DNA from: CALAED01 sp036555725
Lineage (GTDB): Bacteria; Actinomycetota; Actinomycetes; Streptosporangiales; Streptosporangiaceae
Direction of reading: 5' to 3'
Length of the DNA stretch: 64,000 nucleotides
Assembly: GCA_036555725.1 (NCBI GenBank)
Contig: DATBKU010000031.1
Location: 1-64,000, forward strand
Part shown: positions 15,521-24,353 of the stretch, piece after piece
Numbering within the stretch: the stretch's first letter is position 1
Layout of the letters: each line of letters starts with the position of its first letter
Notes under the pieces: generated by a model
Seen by the model: only the letters and a program-made list of their open reading frames with translations
What the model was told of the DNA's origin: nothing
Database searches by the model: none
Made by a program: the position numbers and the translations under genes

Positions 15521-16369
15521 CTATGACGGCGTGATCGCTTGGGCCGCGGCGAAGTCGCGGATGCGGTCGACGGCCTCCCTGCTGCGCCGCCACGGCCGTA
15601 CGATCAGCCGGTCGACGCCGAGGTCCGCCCATTCGGCGATCTCATCGGGGCCGGATAGCTCGTACGCGTGCACGGTGATTTCGAAGGAGCCGGCGCGGCC
15701 GTCACGGTGTGCGCGCAGCGCGTCGAGCCGCGGCCGCACGGACTTCAGGGTGTGCGGCATGCCGATCCAGCCGTCGCAGCGGGCGGCCCGGCGCAGCGCG
15801 GCCGGCGTCTCGCCACCCGCCAGGATCGGCAGCGGGCGCTGCACCGGCTTGGGCTCGAACCCCACCTCGGGGAAGTCGAAGAACTCGCCGTGGTGCTCGA
15901 CGGTCTCCTCGGTCCACAGCCGCCGGGCGACAGCGATGGCCTCGTCGAGGCGGCGGCCGCGGCTGCGAAAGTCGATCCCGGCCGCGGCCCACTCGGCCTC
16001 GTACCACCCCGCGCCGACGCCGGCGATGGCGCGGCCCGCGGAGATCTGGTCGAGCGTGGCGAAGGCCCGGGCGGCGACAAAGGGGTGCCGCAGCCCGAAC
16101 AGGTACACGGCCGTGCCCAGCCTGATCCGCGAGGTCAGCGCGGCCAGCGCGCACAGGTAGGCGGGCGCGTCGAACAGCGGCGTCGCCGGGCTCAGGTTGG
16201 GCGCGTTCTCGTACGGATAGGCGCCATCCGCCACCGCCGCGGTCACATCGGTGGCGAACACCAGGTGCTCGGGCAGCCACACCGATTCGAAGCCGAGCCG
16301 GTCGGCCTCGACGGCGAGGTCGCGCCAGACGCGCGGATGGGCCAGCCCGAGCGGCACCCCGAACTTCAT
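15521..16369 (-). CDS. Luciferase-like (LLM) F420/flavin-dependent oxidoreductase 1
   Basis: A 282-residue bacterial-luciferase-fold TIM barrel beginning MKFGVPLGLAHPRVWRDLAVEADRLGFESVWLPEH. IRLGTAVYLFGLRHP, GRAIAGVGAGWYEAEW and LPILAGGETPAALRRAARCDGWI are the usual family blocks. The length and pattern fit the F420-dependent group better than FMN-reductase-coupled luciferases, but the cofactor cannot be proved here. Its ATG overlaps the HyuB stop, and it is the last gene of the five-gene operon 22301-15521. A role in oxidising or reducing the ketone or acyl intermediate handled by that operon is inferred. Confidence 0.9.
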   Translation of the reverse strand: MKFGVPLGLAHPRVWRDLAVEADRLGFESVWLPEHLVFATDVTAAVADGAYPYENAPNLSPATPLFDAPAYLCALAALTSRIRLGTAVYLFGLRHPFVAARAFATLDQISAGRAIAGVGAGWYEAEWAAAGIDFRSRGRRLDEAIAVARRLWTEETVEHHGEFFDFPEVGFEPKPVQRPLPILAGGETPAALRRAARCDGWIGMPHTLKSVRPRLDALRAHRDGRAGSFEITVHAYELSGPDEIAEWADLGVDRLIVRPWRRSREAVDRIRDFAAAQAITPS

Positions 16370-17970
16370 GGAGTCACCCTGCCTTCGGCGAGGTCCTTGC
16401 GCACGGCCGCCGGATCGCGGTCGCCGGGGTCGCCATACCCACCGCCGCCCGAAGTTTCCACGACCAGCGCCTCCCCCTCGGCCAGCGGCTGCCGGGTGGC
16501 CTTGGCGCCCAGCGGCTCGCGGGTGCCGTCCGGCCGCTCCCGGTAGTAGCCGCCGGCCCGCCCCGGCAGCCCGCCCGCCGCCCCCGGCGGTGGGTAGCGG
16601 AGCCGGTCGCCGCGCGTGTCGACCCGGGCGTCCGCGAGCAAGCGCAGCACAGTACGGGTGCCGAGCCCGCCGCGGTGCCGCCCGGCGCCGCCGGAGTCCG
16701 GGATGAGCGACACCTGTTCGACGCGCACGGGCAGCCGGGCCTCGATCGGCTCGACCTGAGGGATGATGTTGCGCCCGCCGCCGAACAGCGCGCCGGTCGC
16801 GTCGACACCGTCGCGGTGCGCGGTGGCGCCCATGCCGCCGAGGTCGAACGACATGTGCAGCCACGGCGTGCCGGCGCCGCTCACGCTGAAGCCCTGCAGA
16901 ATGCCCGAGGCGGCGGTGCCGCGATCCGGCCTGGCCCGGGTGAGCGCGGCGAAGATCGCCTCCACGGCCGCGGCGACCGTGGGCCAGCGGCCGCCGCCCG
17001 GGTACGGCGGGGTGCAGTTCACCAGGCTGCCCGCCGGCATCCGCACCTCGATCGGGGCGAAGCAGCCCTCGTTGAACGGCAGCGCCGGGTCGACGTAGCA
17101 GCGCATCGCGTACAGCACGCCGCCGAGCGTCTGCGAGAACCCGGCGTTGATGGGCAGCGCCTCCTGCGGGTCGGTGCCGGCGAAGTCGACGACCACGCCG
17201 TCGCCCGCGACCGTGACGGCCGTCCGCACCCACTGGCCGCCGTCCAGCCGGTACTCGCCCCGGTACGTGCCGTCGGGGAGCTGTGCCAGGTCGGCCCGGG
17301 TCCGCCGCTCGGTGTGTACGAGGTAGTCCTCGATGCCCGCGGCCAGGCCGTCCGGGGTGTGCCGCTCGATGAGCTCCTCCAACCGGCGCGCGGCCACGGT
17401 GGCCCCGGCAATGAGTGCCCGGACGTCGCCGACCAGCCGCTCCGGCGTACGGCTGTTGGCGGCGAGCACCCGCAGGAGATCGTCGACCAGGCCGTCGGCG
17501 GTGGCGATCCGGACGGGCGGCAGCTGCAGGCCCTCCAGGAACACGTCGGTGGCGTCCGCGGCCATGCCGCCCGCCGAGATCCCCGACAGGTCGGCCACGT
17601 GGATCAGCGTGCCGGTGAAGTACGCGGGCGCGCCTTCGGCGAAGACCGGGCGGAGGATCAGCAGGTCGTTGGCGTGGATGCCGCCCTGGTAGACGTCGTT
17701 GAGCGCGAACACGTCGCCCGGAGCCATCGTGTCGAGCGGGAAGGCCTCGAGGACGTGCGGCAGCGCGCTGCGCAGGCTGGCGCCCTGCATGATCGCGGTC
17801 GATATCGAGTGCGCGACCAGCCGGCCGCGTGCGTCGAGCACGGCGGCCGCGGCGTCGGCGCCCTCGACAATGAAGGTCGAGTAGGCCGACCGGACCACGA
17901 CGATGCCCGCCTCCTCGGCGGCCACGCACAGCCCGTTGCGGAGGATCTCGCCGGTCAGCTCATCGGACAT
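16366..17970 (-). CDS. Hydantoinase B / oxoprolinase family subunit (HyuB)
   Basis: A 534-residue HyuB-type subunit (PF02538). It begins MSDELTGEILRNGLCVAAEEAG and contains GDVFALNDVYQGGIHANDL, TLIHVADLSGISAGGMA and a glycine-rich C-terminus, ETSGGGGYGDPGDRDP. HyuB works only with HyuA, in N-methylhydantoinase, 5-oxoprolinase, or ATP-dependent acetone and acetophenone carboxylases. The ATG at 17970 has GAAGG eight bases upstream and overlaps the HyuA stop by 11 bases; a TTG at 17976 is possible. The extra carboxylase subunits (gamma or delta types) are not next to it, so hydrolysis or carboxylation cannot be decided. Confidence 0.92.
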   Translation of the reverse strand: MSDELTGEILRNGLCVAAEEAGIVVVRSAYSTFIVEGADAAAAVLDARGRLVAHSISTAIMQGASLRSALPHVLEAFPLDTMAPGDVFALNDVYQGGIHANDLLILRPVFAEGAPAYFTGTLIHVADLSGISAGGMAADATDVFLEGLQLPPVRIATADGLVDDLLRVLAANSRTPERLVGDVRALIAGATVAARRLEELIERHTPDGLAAGIEDYLVHTERRTRADLAQLPDGTYRGEYRLDGGQWVRTAVTVAGDGVVVDFAGTDPQEALPINAGFSQTLGGVLYAMRCYVDPALPFNEGCFAPIEVRMPAGSLVNCTPPYPGGGRWPTVAAAVEAIFAALTRARPDRGTAASGILQGFSVSGAGTPWLHMSFDLGGMGATAHRDGVDATGALFGGGRNIIPQVEPIEARLPVRVEQVSLIPDSGGAGRHRGGLGTRTVLRLLADARVDTRGDRLRYPPPGAAGGLPGRAGGYYRERPDGTREPLGAKATRQPLAEGEALVVETSGGGGYGDPGDRDPAAVRKDLAEGRVTP

Positions 17971-20038
17971 GATCAACGCCTTCGAGGAGGACGGCGCCCT
18001 GCTCGTCGACGACGCCGCGCCAGCCGGGCGGCACGACGAGCGAGGCCTGCGGCTCGGTGAGGATGTACGGTCCGGTCAGCTCCTCGCCTGGGGCGCAGCC
18101 GGACCGCGCCCGCACCGGTACGTCACGGAAGGCACCGGCGAACCAAGCGGACCTCGTCGTCGCCTCCGTACGTTCCGCGGCGGGCCCGTGGTGTCCGGGC
18201 GCCGGGTGCGCCGGCAGCTCGACCCGTACCCGCGCGGTGGTGAGCTCGACCGGGTCGCGCAGGTCGATGCCGTACGACTCCCGGTAGCGCCGGTAGAACT
18301 CCTCGACGGCCCGGCCGACCGCGTCGCGGGTCAGGCCCGGCAGTTCGACGGTGAAGGCGTGCGCCTGCCCGATGAACCGGACGCCGACCGACCGGACGAC
18401 CTGCGCGCCGTCCGGGGACGAAAGGTCCGCGCGGGCCGCGTCCTCCAGGGCGCCGAAGACCTCCGCGAGCTCGGCGACGTCGACCGAACCGGCCGGGACG
18501 AGGAACGTCTGGGCCCGTTCGATGGCGAGATCGGCGTACAGCAGGCCGACCGCCGAGCCGACCCCGCAGTGCGGCGGCACCAGCACCCGGTCGATGCCGA
18601 ACCGCGCGGCCAGCCCGGCCACGTGCGTGGGCGCGGCGCCGCCCAGCGCGACCAGGGTGAACCCGCGCGGATCGATGCCGCGCCGCACGGTCACGACGTG
18701 CACGGCGGCGCCCAGCTGCGCGCCCGCGATGTCGTGGATGGCCGCCGCCGCCGTGACGACGTCAACGCCGAGGGGCTCCGCTACGTGCGTCACGATGGCC
18801 TTCCGCGCCTGCTCCGCGGACAGCTCGAATTCGCCGAACCCGGCCGGGTCGAGGTAGCCGAGCACCAGGTCCGCGTCGGTGACCGTCGGGTGGCCGCCGC
18901 CGCGTACGTAGCACGCGGGGCCCGGGTCGGCGGCGGCGGACTGCGGGCCCACGCGGAGCGTGCCCGCGTCCACCCAGGCGATCGATCCGCCGCCGGACCC
19001 GACCTCGGCCAGGTCGATCGCCGGGACTTTGATCGGTACGCCGGTGCCCGGACGCCGGCCGCCGAAGCTGCCCTTGCCGCCCACCTGGAACTCGTGGGTG
19101 ATCCCGGGCCGGCCGCCGCGCACCAGGCCGGCCTTGGCTGTGGTGCCGCCCATGTCGAAGGAGATCAGGTCGGCGAGGCCGCGGGCGGCGCCGTGCCGGG
19201 CGGCCGCGATCACGCCGGCCGCCGGGCCCGACTCGATCGTGTAGACGGCGCGCGCCGCGGCGAGGTCGGCGGGCAGCACTCCCCCGGCCGACTCCATGAC
19301 GTGCACGGGCGCCGTGATGCCGAGCCCGCGCAGCCGGTCGCCGAGCCGGCGCAGGTACGCGGCCATAACGGGGCCGACGTACGCCGACATCAGCGTGGTC
19401 GTGGCCCGTTCGTACTCGCCCAGCTCGGGCCACACGTCCGAGGAGACCACCACCGGGGCTCCGGCGGGCAGCCGGGCCGCGATGATCGACGCCAGCCGCC
19501 GCTCGTGTACCGGGTTGGCGTAGGAGTGCAGCAGGCAGATCGCCACGGCCGCGCACTCACCGTTAGCTGATAGGGCGGCGATCTGCTCGGCGACCCGGGC
19601 GGCGGCGTCGTCGTCGAGCGGGCGCAGCACCTCGCCGGCGGCGGTGATCCGCTCGGGGACGGCGAAGGTACGGGTCAGCGGCACCGGCGGCGCGTCCGGG
19701 ACGTACGTCAGGTCGAACCGCTCCTCCTCGACCCTGGCCCGCCGGCCGAGCGCGAGCATCGACCGGAAGCCCTCGGTGGTCACGAAGGCCACCGAAACGC
19801 CACGGCGTTCCAGGATCACGTTGGTGGCCAGCGTCGTCGCGTGCACGAACCGGCCGACCTCACCCGGCGCGACGCCTGCCTGGCCGAGCACCTGGGACAC
19901 CCCCCGCAGCAGGCCGGCCGCCGGATCGTCCGGCGTGGTGAGCGTCTTGGCGACGTGCACCCGTCCGTCGGGGCCGGTCAGCACGACGTCGGTGAAGGTG
20001 CCACCCACGTCGGTGGCCAGTGTCACCGGCACAGTCAC
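17960..20038 (-). CDS. Hydantoinase A / acetone-carboxylase-type ATPase subunit (HyuA)
   Basis: A 692-residue HyuA-type subunit with the N-terminal hydant_A_N and central hydantoinase domains of the ASKHA fold. Phosphate-binding motifs are DVGGTFTD (about 9-16) and SFDMGGTTAKAGLVRGG near 300; FVHATTLATNVILERRG is also diagnostic. It should hydrolyse ATP to activate a lactam, hydantoin or ketone for the HyuB half. The start is GTG 20038, overlapping the acyl-CoA dehydrogenase stop as GTGA; the ATG-initiated upstream extension overlaps that gene and has shadow composition. Finding HyuA and HyuB coupled to acyl-CoA dehydrogenases is unusual. Confidence 0.92.
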   Translation of the reverse strand: MTVPVTLATDVGGTFTDVVLTGPDGRVHVAKTLTTPDDPAAGLLRGVSQVLGQAGVAPGEVGRFVHATTLATNVILERRGVSVAFVTTEGFRSMLALGRRARVEEERFDLTYVPDAPPVPLTRTFAVPERITAAGEVLRPLDDDAAARVAEQIAALSANGECAAVAICLLHSYANPVHERRLASIIAARLPAGAPVVVSSDVWPELGEYERATTTLMSAYVGPVMAAYLRRLGDRLRGLGITAPVHVMESAGGVLPADLAAARAVYTIESGPAAGVIAAARHGAARGLADLISFDMGGTTAKAGLVRGGRPGITHEFQVGGKGSFGGRRPGTGVPIKVPAIDLAEVGSGGGSIAWVDAGTLRVGPQSAAADPGPACYVRGGGHPTVTDADLVLGYLDPAGFGEFELSAEQARKAIVTHVAEPLGVDVVTAAAAIHDIAGAQLGAAVHVVTVRRGIDPRGFTLVALGGAAPTHVAGLAARFGIDRVLVPPHCGVGSAVGLLYADLAIERAQTFLVPAGSVDVAELAEVFGALEDAARADLSSPDGAQVVRSVGVRFIGQAHAFTVELPGLTRDAVGRAVEEFYRRYRESYGIDLRDPVELTTARVRVELPAHPAPGHHGPAAERTEATTRSAWFAGAFRDVPVRARSGCAPGEELTGPYILTEPQASLVVPPGWRGVVDEQGAVLLEGVDHVR

Positions 20039-21099
20039 GGCCACCGGACGGCCCCTTTGCCATCGAGGAGCGCGGCCCGCAGCCGAGCCCTGTGCAGCCG
20101 GTCGTCGCCCCAGGCCGGGCGCAGCGCCCAGACCCGGTTCAGCCACAGGTGCAGGTCGAGCTCCTCGGTGTAGCCGATCGCGCCGTGCACCTGCAGGGCC
20201 GTGCGGGCGGCGCGGTGTGCGGCGTCGCCGGCCATGACCTTGGCCGCGGAGACGTCGCGGCTCGCGGTCGGCACCTCTTCGGTCAGGGCGGCGGCGGCCC
20301 GGTACACCATCGGCGCGGCGAACTCGATGGCGATGGCGACGTCGGCGAGCTGGTGCTTGACCGCCTGGAACGACCCGATCGGGCGGCCGAACTGGTGGCG
20401 CTGCTTGGCGTACGCCACGGAGTCGTCCAGCAGCCGCCGCGCCGCCCCGGCCAGCTGGGCGGCCACCGCCAGGGCGGCGTGGTCGAAGGCGCGGGCGAAC
20501 ACCGGCCGCATCCCCTCCGGGTCGTGCGGCTCCGGCCCGACCCGCCAGCAGACCAGGGTCTCCCCATCGTGGCCCAGGTGGTCGGAGAACAGCCGCCGGG
20601 TCGGGTCGGCCGAGGCGCGCGGGGTCAGCTCCGCGTCGTCCGGACCGGTCAATGCGGCCCCGATGGCGTACTGCACGACGAGCAGGTCGGCGAGGTCGGC
20701 GTCGAGGAGATACGGCATGTCATCGGTCCGCACCGAGATCGCGGCCTCGCCCGTCGCGATCTTCGGGAGCCAGTCGCGATCCTCGTCCAGCAGCCGGTCG
20801 GAGCACAGGATCACGGGGGCGGCCACCGCGGTCTCGACGACCGGCCCGGGCACGGCCGCCCGGCCGATCTCCTCGTACGCGAGCACGGTGTCCACCGGGG
20901 TGAGGCCCAGTCCGCCGTGCTCCTCGGGCACGTGCGCGCCGAGCAGCCCGATCTCCGCCAGCGCCCGCCAGGCCGGGCCCCGCCGTGCCTCCGGGTCGGT
21001 GCGCGCCGTCCGTACGACATCGGGCGGGCAGCTCTTGGCCAGCGCGTCTCGCACCGCCTCGGCCAGCAGCCGCTGATCATCGGTGAAGGCGAACTCCAT
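20035..21099 (-). CDS. Acyl-CoA dehydrogenase, short subunit (FadE-type)
   Basis: A 354-residue flavoprotein of the acyl-CoA dehydrogenase family: LLAEAVRDALAKSCP, LGAHVPEEHGGLGLTPVD, YAKQRHQFGRPIGSFQAVKHQLAD and the C-terminal LQVHGAIGYTEELDLHLWLNR. It is shorter than usual (about 380) because the middle beta domain is compressed. It lies next to a second acyl-CoA dehydrogenase; in steroid-degrading actinobacteria such pairs form alpha2beta2 enzymes, with one subunit holding the catalytic base. I infer the same here. Coupled downstream to HyuA by GTGA; 74 bases containing a repeat separate it from its partner gene. Confidence 0.9.
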   Translation of the reverse strand: MEFAFTDDQRLLAEAVRDALAKSCPPDVVRTARTDPEARRGPAWRALAEIGLLGAHVPEEHGGLGLTPVDTVLAYEEIGRAAVPGPVVETAVAAPVILCSDRLLDEDRDWLPKIATGEAAISVRTDDMPYLLDADLADLLVVQYAIGAALTGPDDAELTPRASADPTRRLFSDHLGHDGETLVCWRVGPEPHDPEGMRPVFARAFDHAALAVAAQLAGAARRLLDDSVAYAKQRHQFGRPIGSFQAVKHQLADVAIAIEFAAPMVYRAAAALTEEVPTASRDVSAAKVMAGDAAHRAARTALQVHGAIGYTEELDLHLWLNRVWALRPAWGDDRLHRARLRAALLDGKGAVRWP

Positions 21100-21109
21100 T
21101 GAGGGTCAC

Positions 21110-21168
21110 GCTCGCCTTCTCGCTCGCTTCGCTCGCGGAGCTCGCCCCGCTCGCTCGTCGGCTCGCCG
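21110..21168. repeat. Short GCTCGCT-type dispersed repeat, copy A
   Basis: This intergenic stretch between the two acyl-CoA dehydrogenase genes shares two exact blocks with 51417-51455: 17 bases (21110-21126) and 19 bases (21150-21168). Copy A has an extra central segment with GCTCGC units. It contains small inverted repeats such as GCGAGC/GCTCGC and no coding potential. Confidence 0.75.
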
Positions 21169-21173
21169 TTCCA

Positions 21174-22301
21174 TCATCGCGGCAGCCCCAGCACGCGCTC
21201 GGCGATGATGTTGCGCTGGATCTCGTTGGTGCCCGCGTAGATCGGCCCGGCCAGCGCGAACAGGAACCCTTCGCGCCAGGGCCCGGGCTCGGCCGGTCCG
21301 AGCAGGTCGAGGGCGGTCTCGTGCATGCGGAGGTCGAGCTCGGACCAGAACACCTTCATCAGGCTCGACCGCGCGCCCAGCTCGGCGCCGTCGGCCGGCC
21401 GCGTCGCGACGTGGAAGGTGTGCAGCCGGTAGGCCTCGGCGTCCAGCCACGCCCGTACGGCATGGTCCCGCAGGGCCTGGTCGTCGCTCCCCCGGGCCAG
21501 GTCGAGCAGCCGGTCTGCGGTCGCCATGAACCGGCCTGGGCTGCGCAGCGTCAGACCGCGCTCGGAGCTGGTCGTCGCCATGGCCACCTGCCAGCCCGCG
21601 CCGACGGCGCCGAGCACCTGATCGGCCGATACGTACACCCCGTCGAAGAACAGCTCCGCGAACCCGGGCTCGCCGCCGAGCTGCGCGATGGGCCGTACGG
21701 TCAGTCCCGGCGCGTCGAGCGGGAACAGGAAGTACGTCAGGCCCCGATGCCGTCCCTTATCCGACTCCGTTGCCGGGTCGCTGCGGAACAGGCCGAAGCC
21801 CCAGTCCGCGTACGCCGCCCGCGAGCTCCAGGTCTTCTGCCCGGCCAGCCGCCAGCCGTCACCGTCGGGGGTCGCCGTGGCCCGCAGCGCGGCGAGGTCG
21901 CTGCCGGCCTCCGGCTCCGACCACGCTTGGGCCCAGATGTCGTCGGCCCGCGCCATGCGAGGCAGGAACCGGCGCCGCTGTTCCTCCGTCCCGTACGCCA
22001 TGAGCGTGGGGGCGAGCAGGAAGATCCCGTTCTGGCTCACCCGGCCCGGCGCCCCGGACCGCCAGTACTCCTCCTCGAAGATCAGCCACTCGATGAGGCC
22101 GGCGCCCCGGCCGCCGTACTCCTCGGGCCACGAGACGGCCGACAGCCGGGCGCCGGCGAGCGTGCGCTCCCATTCCCGGTGCCGGGCGAAGCCGTCCACG
22201 GTGTCCATCGACGGCAGCGGCTCGGCCGGCACGTGCGTCGTCAGCCAGTCCCTGACCTCGGCCCGGAACTCCCGCTGCGCCGCACTGAAGCTGAGATCCA
22301 C
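21174..22301 (-). CDS. Acyl-CoA dehydrogenase, long subunit (FadE-type)
   Basis: A 375-residue acyl-CoA dehydrogenase. Typical segments are VSWPEEYGGRGAGLIEWLIFEEE, WSEPEAGSDLAALRATA, GQKTWSSRAAYADWGFGLFRSDP and the C-terminal YAGTNEIQRNIIAERVLGLPR (FAD and dimer contacts). It would introduce the alpha-beta double bond in an acyl-CoA thioester and pass electrons to ETF. It is the first gene of the operon containing the second dehydrogenase, HyuA, HyuB and LLM 1. Its start is 49 bases from the perfect operator palindrome at 22350. As with other actinobacterial FadE pairs, the chain is expected to work with its neighbour. Confidence 0.93.
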   Translation of the reverse strand: MDLSFSAAQREFRAEVRDWLTTHVPAEPLPSMDTVDGFARHREWERTLAGARLSAVSWPEEYGGRGAGLIEWLIFEEEYWRSGAPGRVSQNGIFLLAPTLMAYGTEEQRRRFLPRMARADDIWAQAWSEPEAGSDLAALRATATPDGDGWRLAGQKTWSSRAAYADWGFGLFRSDPATESDKGRHRGLTYFLFPLDAPGLTVRPIAQLGGEPGFAELFFDGVYVSADQVLGAVGAGWQVAMATTSSERGLTLRSPGRFMATADRLLDLARGSDDQALRDHAVRAWLDAEAYRLHTFHVATRPADGAELGARSSLMKVFWSELDLRMHETALDLLGPAEPGPWREGFLFALAGPIYAGTNEIQRNIIAERVLGLPR

Positions 22302-22346
22302 GCGCCCTCCGGGGTCGGCCGGTCCTCGACTCTAACCAGCGTGAGC

Positions 22347-22375
22347 TCGACCAAGCAAGTGCTTGGTGCTAGCGT
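22347..22375 (+). promoter_or_regulatory. Promoter of the alcohol dehydrogenase gene with perfect operator palindrome
   Basis: TCGACC (22347-22352), a 17-base spacer and TAGCGT (22370-22375) would start transcription at or near ATG 22382, a probably leaderless message. The perfect palindrome ACCAAGCA-AG-TGCTTGGT occupies 22350-22367, from the -35 box through most of the spacer. It is the best copy of the operator found at three divergent promoters in this window. Confidence 0.75.
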
Positions 22376-22381
22376 CGCGGC

Positions 22382-23485
22382 ATGACGACGATGCGGGCCG
22401 CGGTACTGCGGGAGTTCGGCGCCCCGATGGAGATCGCCGACGTCGAGGTCGAGGATCCCCGGGCCGGAGAGGTGCTGGTCAAGGTGGCGGCGTCCGGGGT
22501 CTGCGGCTCCGACGTCAAGGCGCTGGACGGCAAGAGCCCCGTCATCAAGCAGCTGCCGTACATTCTCGGGCACGAGAGCGCGGGCGTCGTGGCGGCGACC
22601 GGGGCCGGGGTGACGTCGGTCAAGCCCGGCGACCACGTGATCATCGCGATGAACGGGCCGTGCGGGCGCTGCCACAACTGCGCGCGCGCCCGGGCGCACC
22701 TGTGCAGCGGTCGCGCCCGGCTGGCCGCGATCATGGGACTGATGGGCGACGGCACCACACGGCTCAGCGTCGGCGGCACGCCCGCGCGGCCGATGATCGG
22801 CATCGGGTCGTTCGCCGAGTGCGCCGTGGTCGGCGAGGCCATGTGCGTCAAGGTCAGCAAGGACGCGCCGCTCGACCTGCTCGCGCTGACCGCCTGCGGA
22901 GTCGTCACCGGGGTGGGCGCCGTGCTCAACACCGCCCGCGTGGAGCCCGGCGCGAGCGTGCTGGTCGTCGGCTGCGGCGGGGTCGGCCTCAACGTCATCC
23001 AGGGCGCGGTGCTCGCGGGTGCCACCACGATCGTCGCCGCCGACGTGGTCGACGGGAAGCTCAAGCTGGCCGAGGAGTTCGGCGCGACGCACACGGTCCT
23101 CGCCGACGACCTCCCGGCCCAGGTCGGCGAGATCGTCAAGGGTGGCACCGACTACGCCTTCGACGTCACGGGCAACGCCGACGTGTTGGTCAAGGCGTTC
23201 GCCGCCACCCGGCCGGGCGGCACCACGGTGATGGTGGGCAGCCCGCCGGCCGGGCAGACGATCAGCATCCCGCCGCAGACCCTGTTCGCGTCGCGGCGGC
23301 TCATGGGCACCCAGGGCGGCGACGCGATGCCGAGCCGCGACCTGCCGCTGCTCGTCGACCTGTACCGGCGCGGGCGGCTCAACCTCGACGGCCTGGTCAG
23401 CGAGCGGGTCCCCCTGGAGAAGATCAACGAGGCCGTCGAGCATGTACGGTCCGGCGCCGTGGCCCGCTCCGTCATCGTCTTCTGA
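22382..23485 (+). CDS. Zinc-dependent alcohol dehydrogenase (MDR family)
   Basis: A 367-residue medium-chain dehydrogenase. The catalytic zinc site is in VCGSDVKALDG (Cys) and GHESAG (His-Glu). The structural zinc cysteines are CGRCHNCARARAHLC (about 97-111), and the nucleotide fold is VLVVGCGGVGLNVIQGA near 195-211. It should oxidise an alcohol with NAD(P) or a tightly bound nicotinamide cofactor. ATG 22382 lies six bases after a putative -10 box. It diverges from the acyl-CoA dehydrogenase operon across a shared operator and meets the convergent LLM 2 gene with no intergenic base. Confidence 0.93.
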   Translation: MTTMRAAVLREFGAPMEIADVEVEDPRAGEVLVKVAASGVCGSDVKALDGKSPVIKQLPYILGHESAGVVAATGAGVTSVKPGDHVIIAMNGPCGRCHNCARARAHLCSGRARLAAIMGLMGDGTTRLSVGGTPARPMIGIGSFAECAVVGEAMCVKVSKDAPLDLLALTACGVVTGVGAVLNTARVEPGASVLVVGCGGVGLNVIQGAVLAGATTIVAADVVDGKLKLAEEFGATHTVLADDLPAQVGEIVKGGTDYAFDVTGNADVLVKAFAATRPGGTTVMVGSPPAGQTISIPPQTLFASRRLMGTQGGDAMPSRDLPLLVDLYRRGRLNLDGLVSERVPLEKINEAVEHVRSGAVARSVIVF

Positions 23486-24316
23486 CTACGGCAGATACTT
23501 GGCGTAGGAATCGAGAACGGGGAGGACCTCGTCGCCGGCGCCGGACGGGAGGCGCAGCACGACCTCCTCGATGCCCAGGCCCGCGTAGTAGTCGAGCTTC
23601 TCCGGCGTCGGCACGGTGCCGAACGGGATCACCGTGACCGTCGCCGGGTCGCGGCCCGCCGCCTCGTACGCCTCCGCGAGCCGGGGCAGCGCCGCCCGCA
23701 CCCCCGCGCCGCCGATCGGCATCCAGCCGTCGCCGTAGTCGGCGATGTGCTCGAACAGCGTCGGCCCGGCCGCGCCGCCCAGCATGATCGGGATGCGGTG
23801 CGCCGGCTTCGGCCACGCCCACGACGGCGCGAAGGCCACGAACTCCCCGTCGTACGAGGCCTCCTCGCGCGACCACAGCTCCCGCATCGCGAGGACCTTC
23901 TCCCGGACGACCGCGCGCCGGCGCCGCCAGGGCACGTCGTGGTCGGCGGCCTCCTCGACGTTCCAGCCGTAGCCGACGCCGAGCACGAACCGGCCGCCCG
24001 AGACGAGGTCGAGGGTCGCGATCGCCTTGGCGGTGACGATTGGCTCGCGCTGGGCCAGGAGGCAGACCCCGGTGCCCAGCACGATCCGCGTGGTCACCGT
24101 CGCCGCGGCGGCCAGCCCGACCAGCGGGTCGAGCGTCCGGCCGTACTCCTCGGGCAGCGTCTGGTCCCCGGTCGGCGGCGGGGTCGTGCGGTCCACCGGA
24201 ATGTGGGTGTGCTCGGGCACGTACAGGGAGGTGAAGCCGCGTTCCTCGGCCGCCACCGCGAGCTCGTGCGGCGGCAGCGTGCGATCGGTCGCGAAGATCG
24301 TGATCCCCAGCCGCAT
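23486..24316 (-). CDS. Luciferase-like (LLM) F420-dependent oxidoreductase 2
   Basis: A 276-residue luciferase-fold protein beginning MRLGITIFATDRTLPPHELAVAAEERGFTSLYVPEHTHIP. Blocks typical of F420-dependent members are RIVLGTGVCLLAQREP, GGRFVLGVGYGWNVEE and IPIMLGGAAGPTLFEHIADYGDGW. It is predicted to be cytosolic. Its start is 20 bases from the shared operator at 24336, so it should be co-regulated with the divergent alpha/beta hydrolase gene. The substrate is unknown; the four LLM proteins in this region are probably not redundant since their lengths and middle regions differ. Confidence 0.9.
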   Translation of the reverse strand: MRLGITIFATDRTLPPHELAVAAEERGFTSLYVPEHTHIPVDRTTPPPTGDQTLPEEYGRTLDPLVGLAAAATVTTRIVLGTGVCLLAQREPIVTAKAIATLDLVSGGRFVLGVGYGWNVEEAADHDVPWRRRRAVVREKVLAMRELWSREEASYDGEFVAFAPSWAWPKPAHRIPIMLGGAAGPTLFEHIADYGDGWMPIGGAGVRAALPRLAEAYEAAGRDPATVTVIPFGTVPTPEKLDYYAGLGIEEVVLRLPSGAGDEVLPVLDSYAKYLP

Positions 24317-24335
24317 GTCCGGCCCTCCCTAGTCG

Positions 24336-24353
24336 ACCAAGCGATTGCTCGGT
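24336..24353. promoter_or_regulatory. Operator-like inverted repeat, site 3 of a shared set
   Basis: ACCAAGCG-AT-TGCTCGGT matches the consensus ACCAAGCA-NN-TGCTTGGT at 14 of 16 arm positions. It stands between the divergent LLM 2 and alpha/beta hydrolase genes. A weaker second copy (TAGCG-TG-CGCTTG core, 24366-24383) follows, giving a double-site layout like that at 4232 and 4286. Confidence 0.65.
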
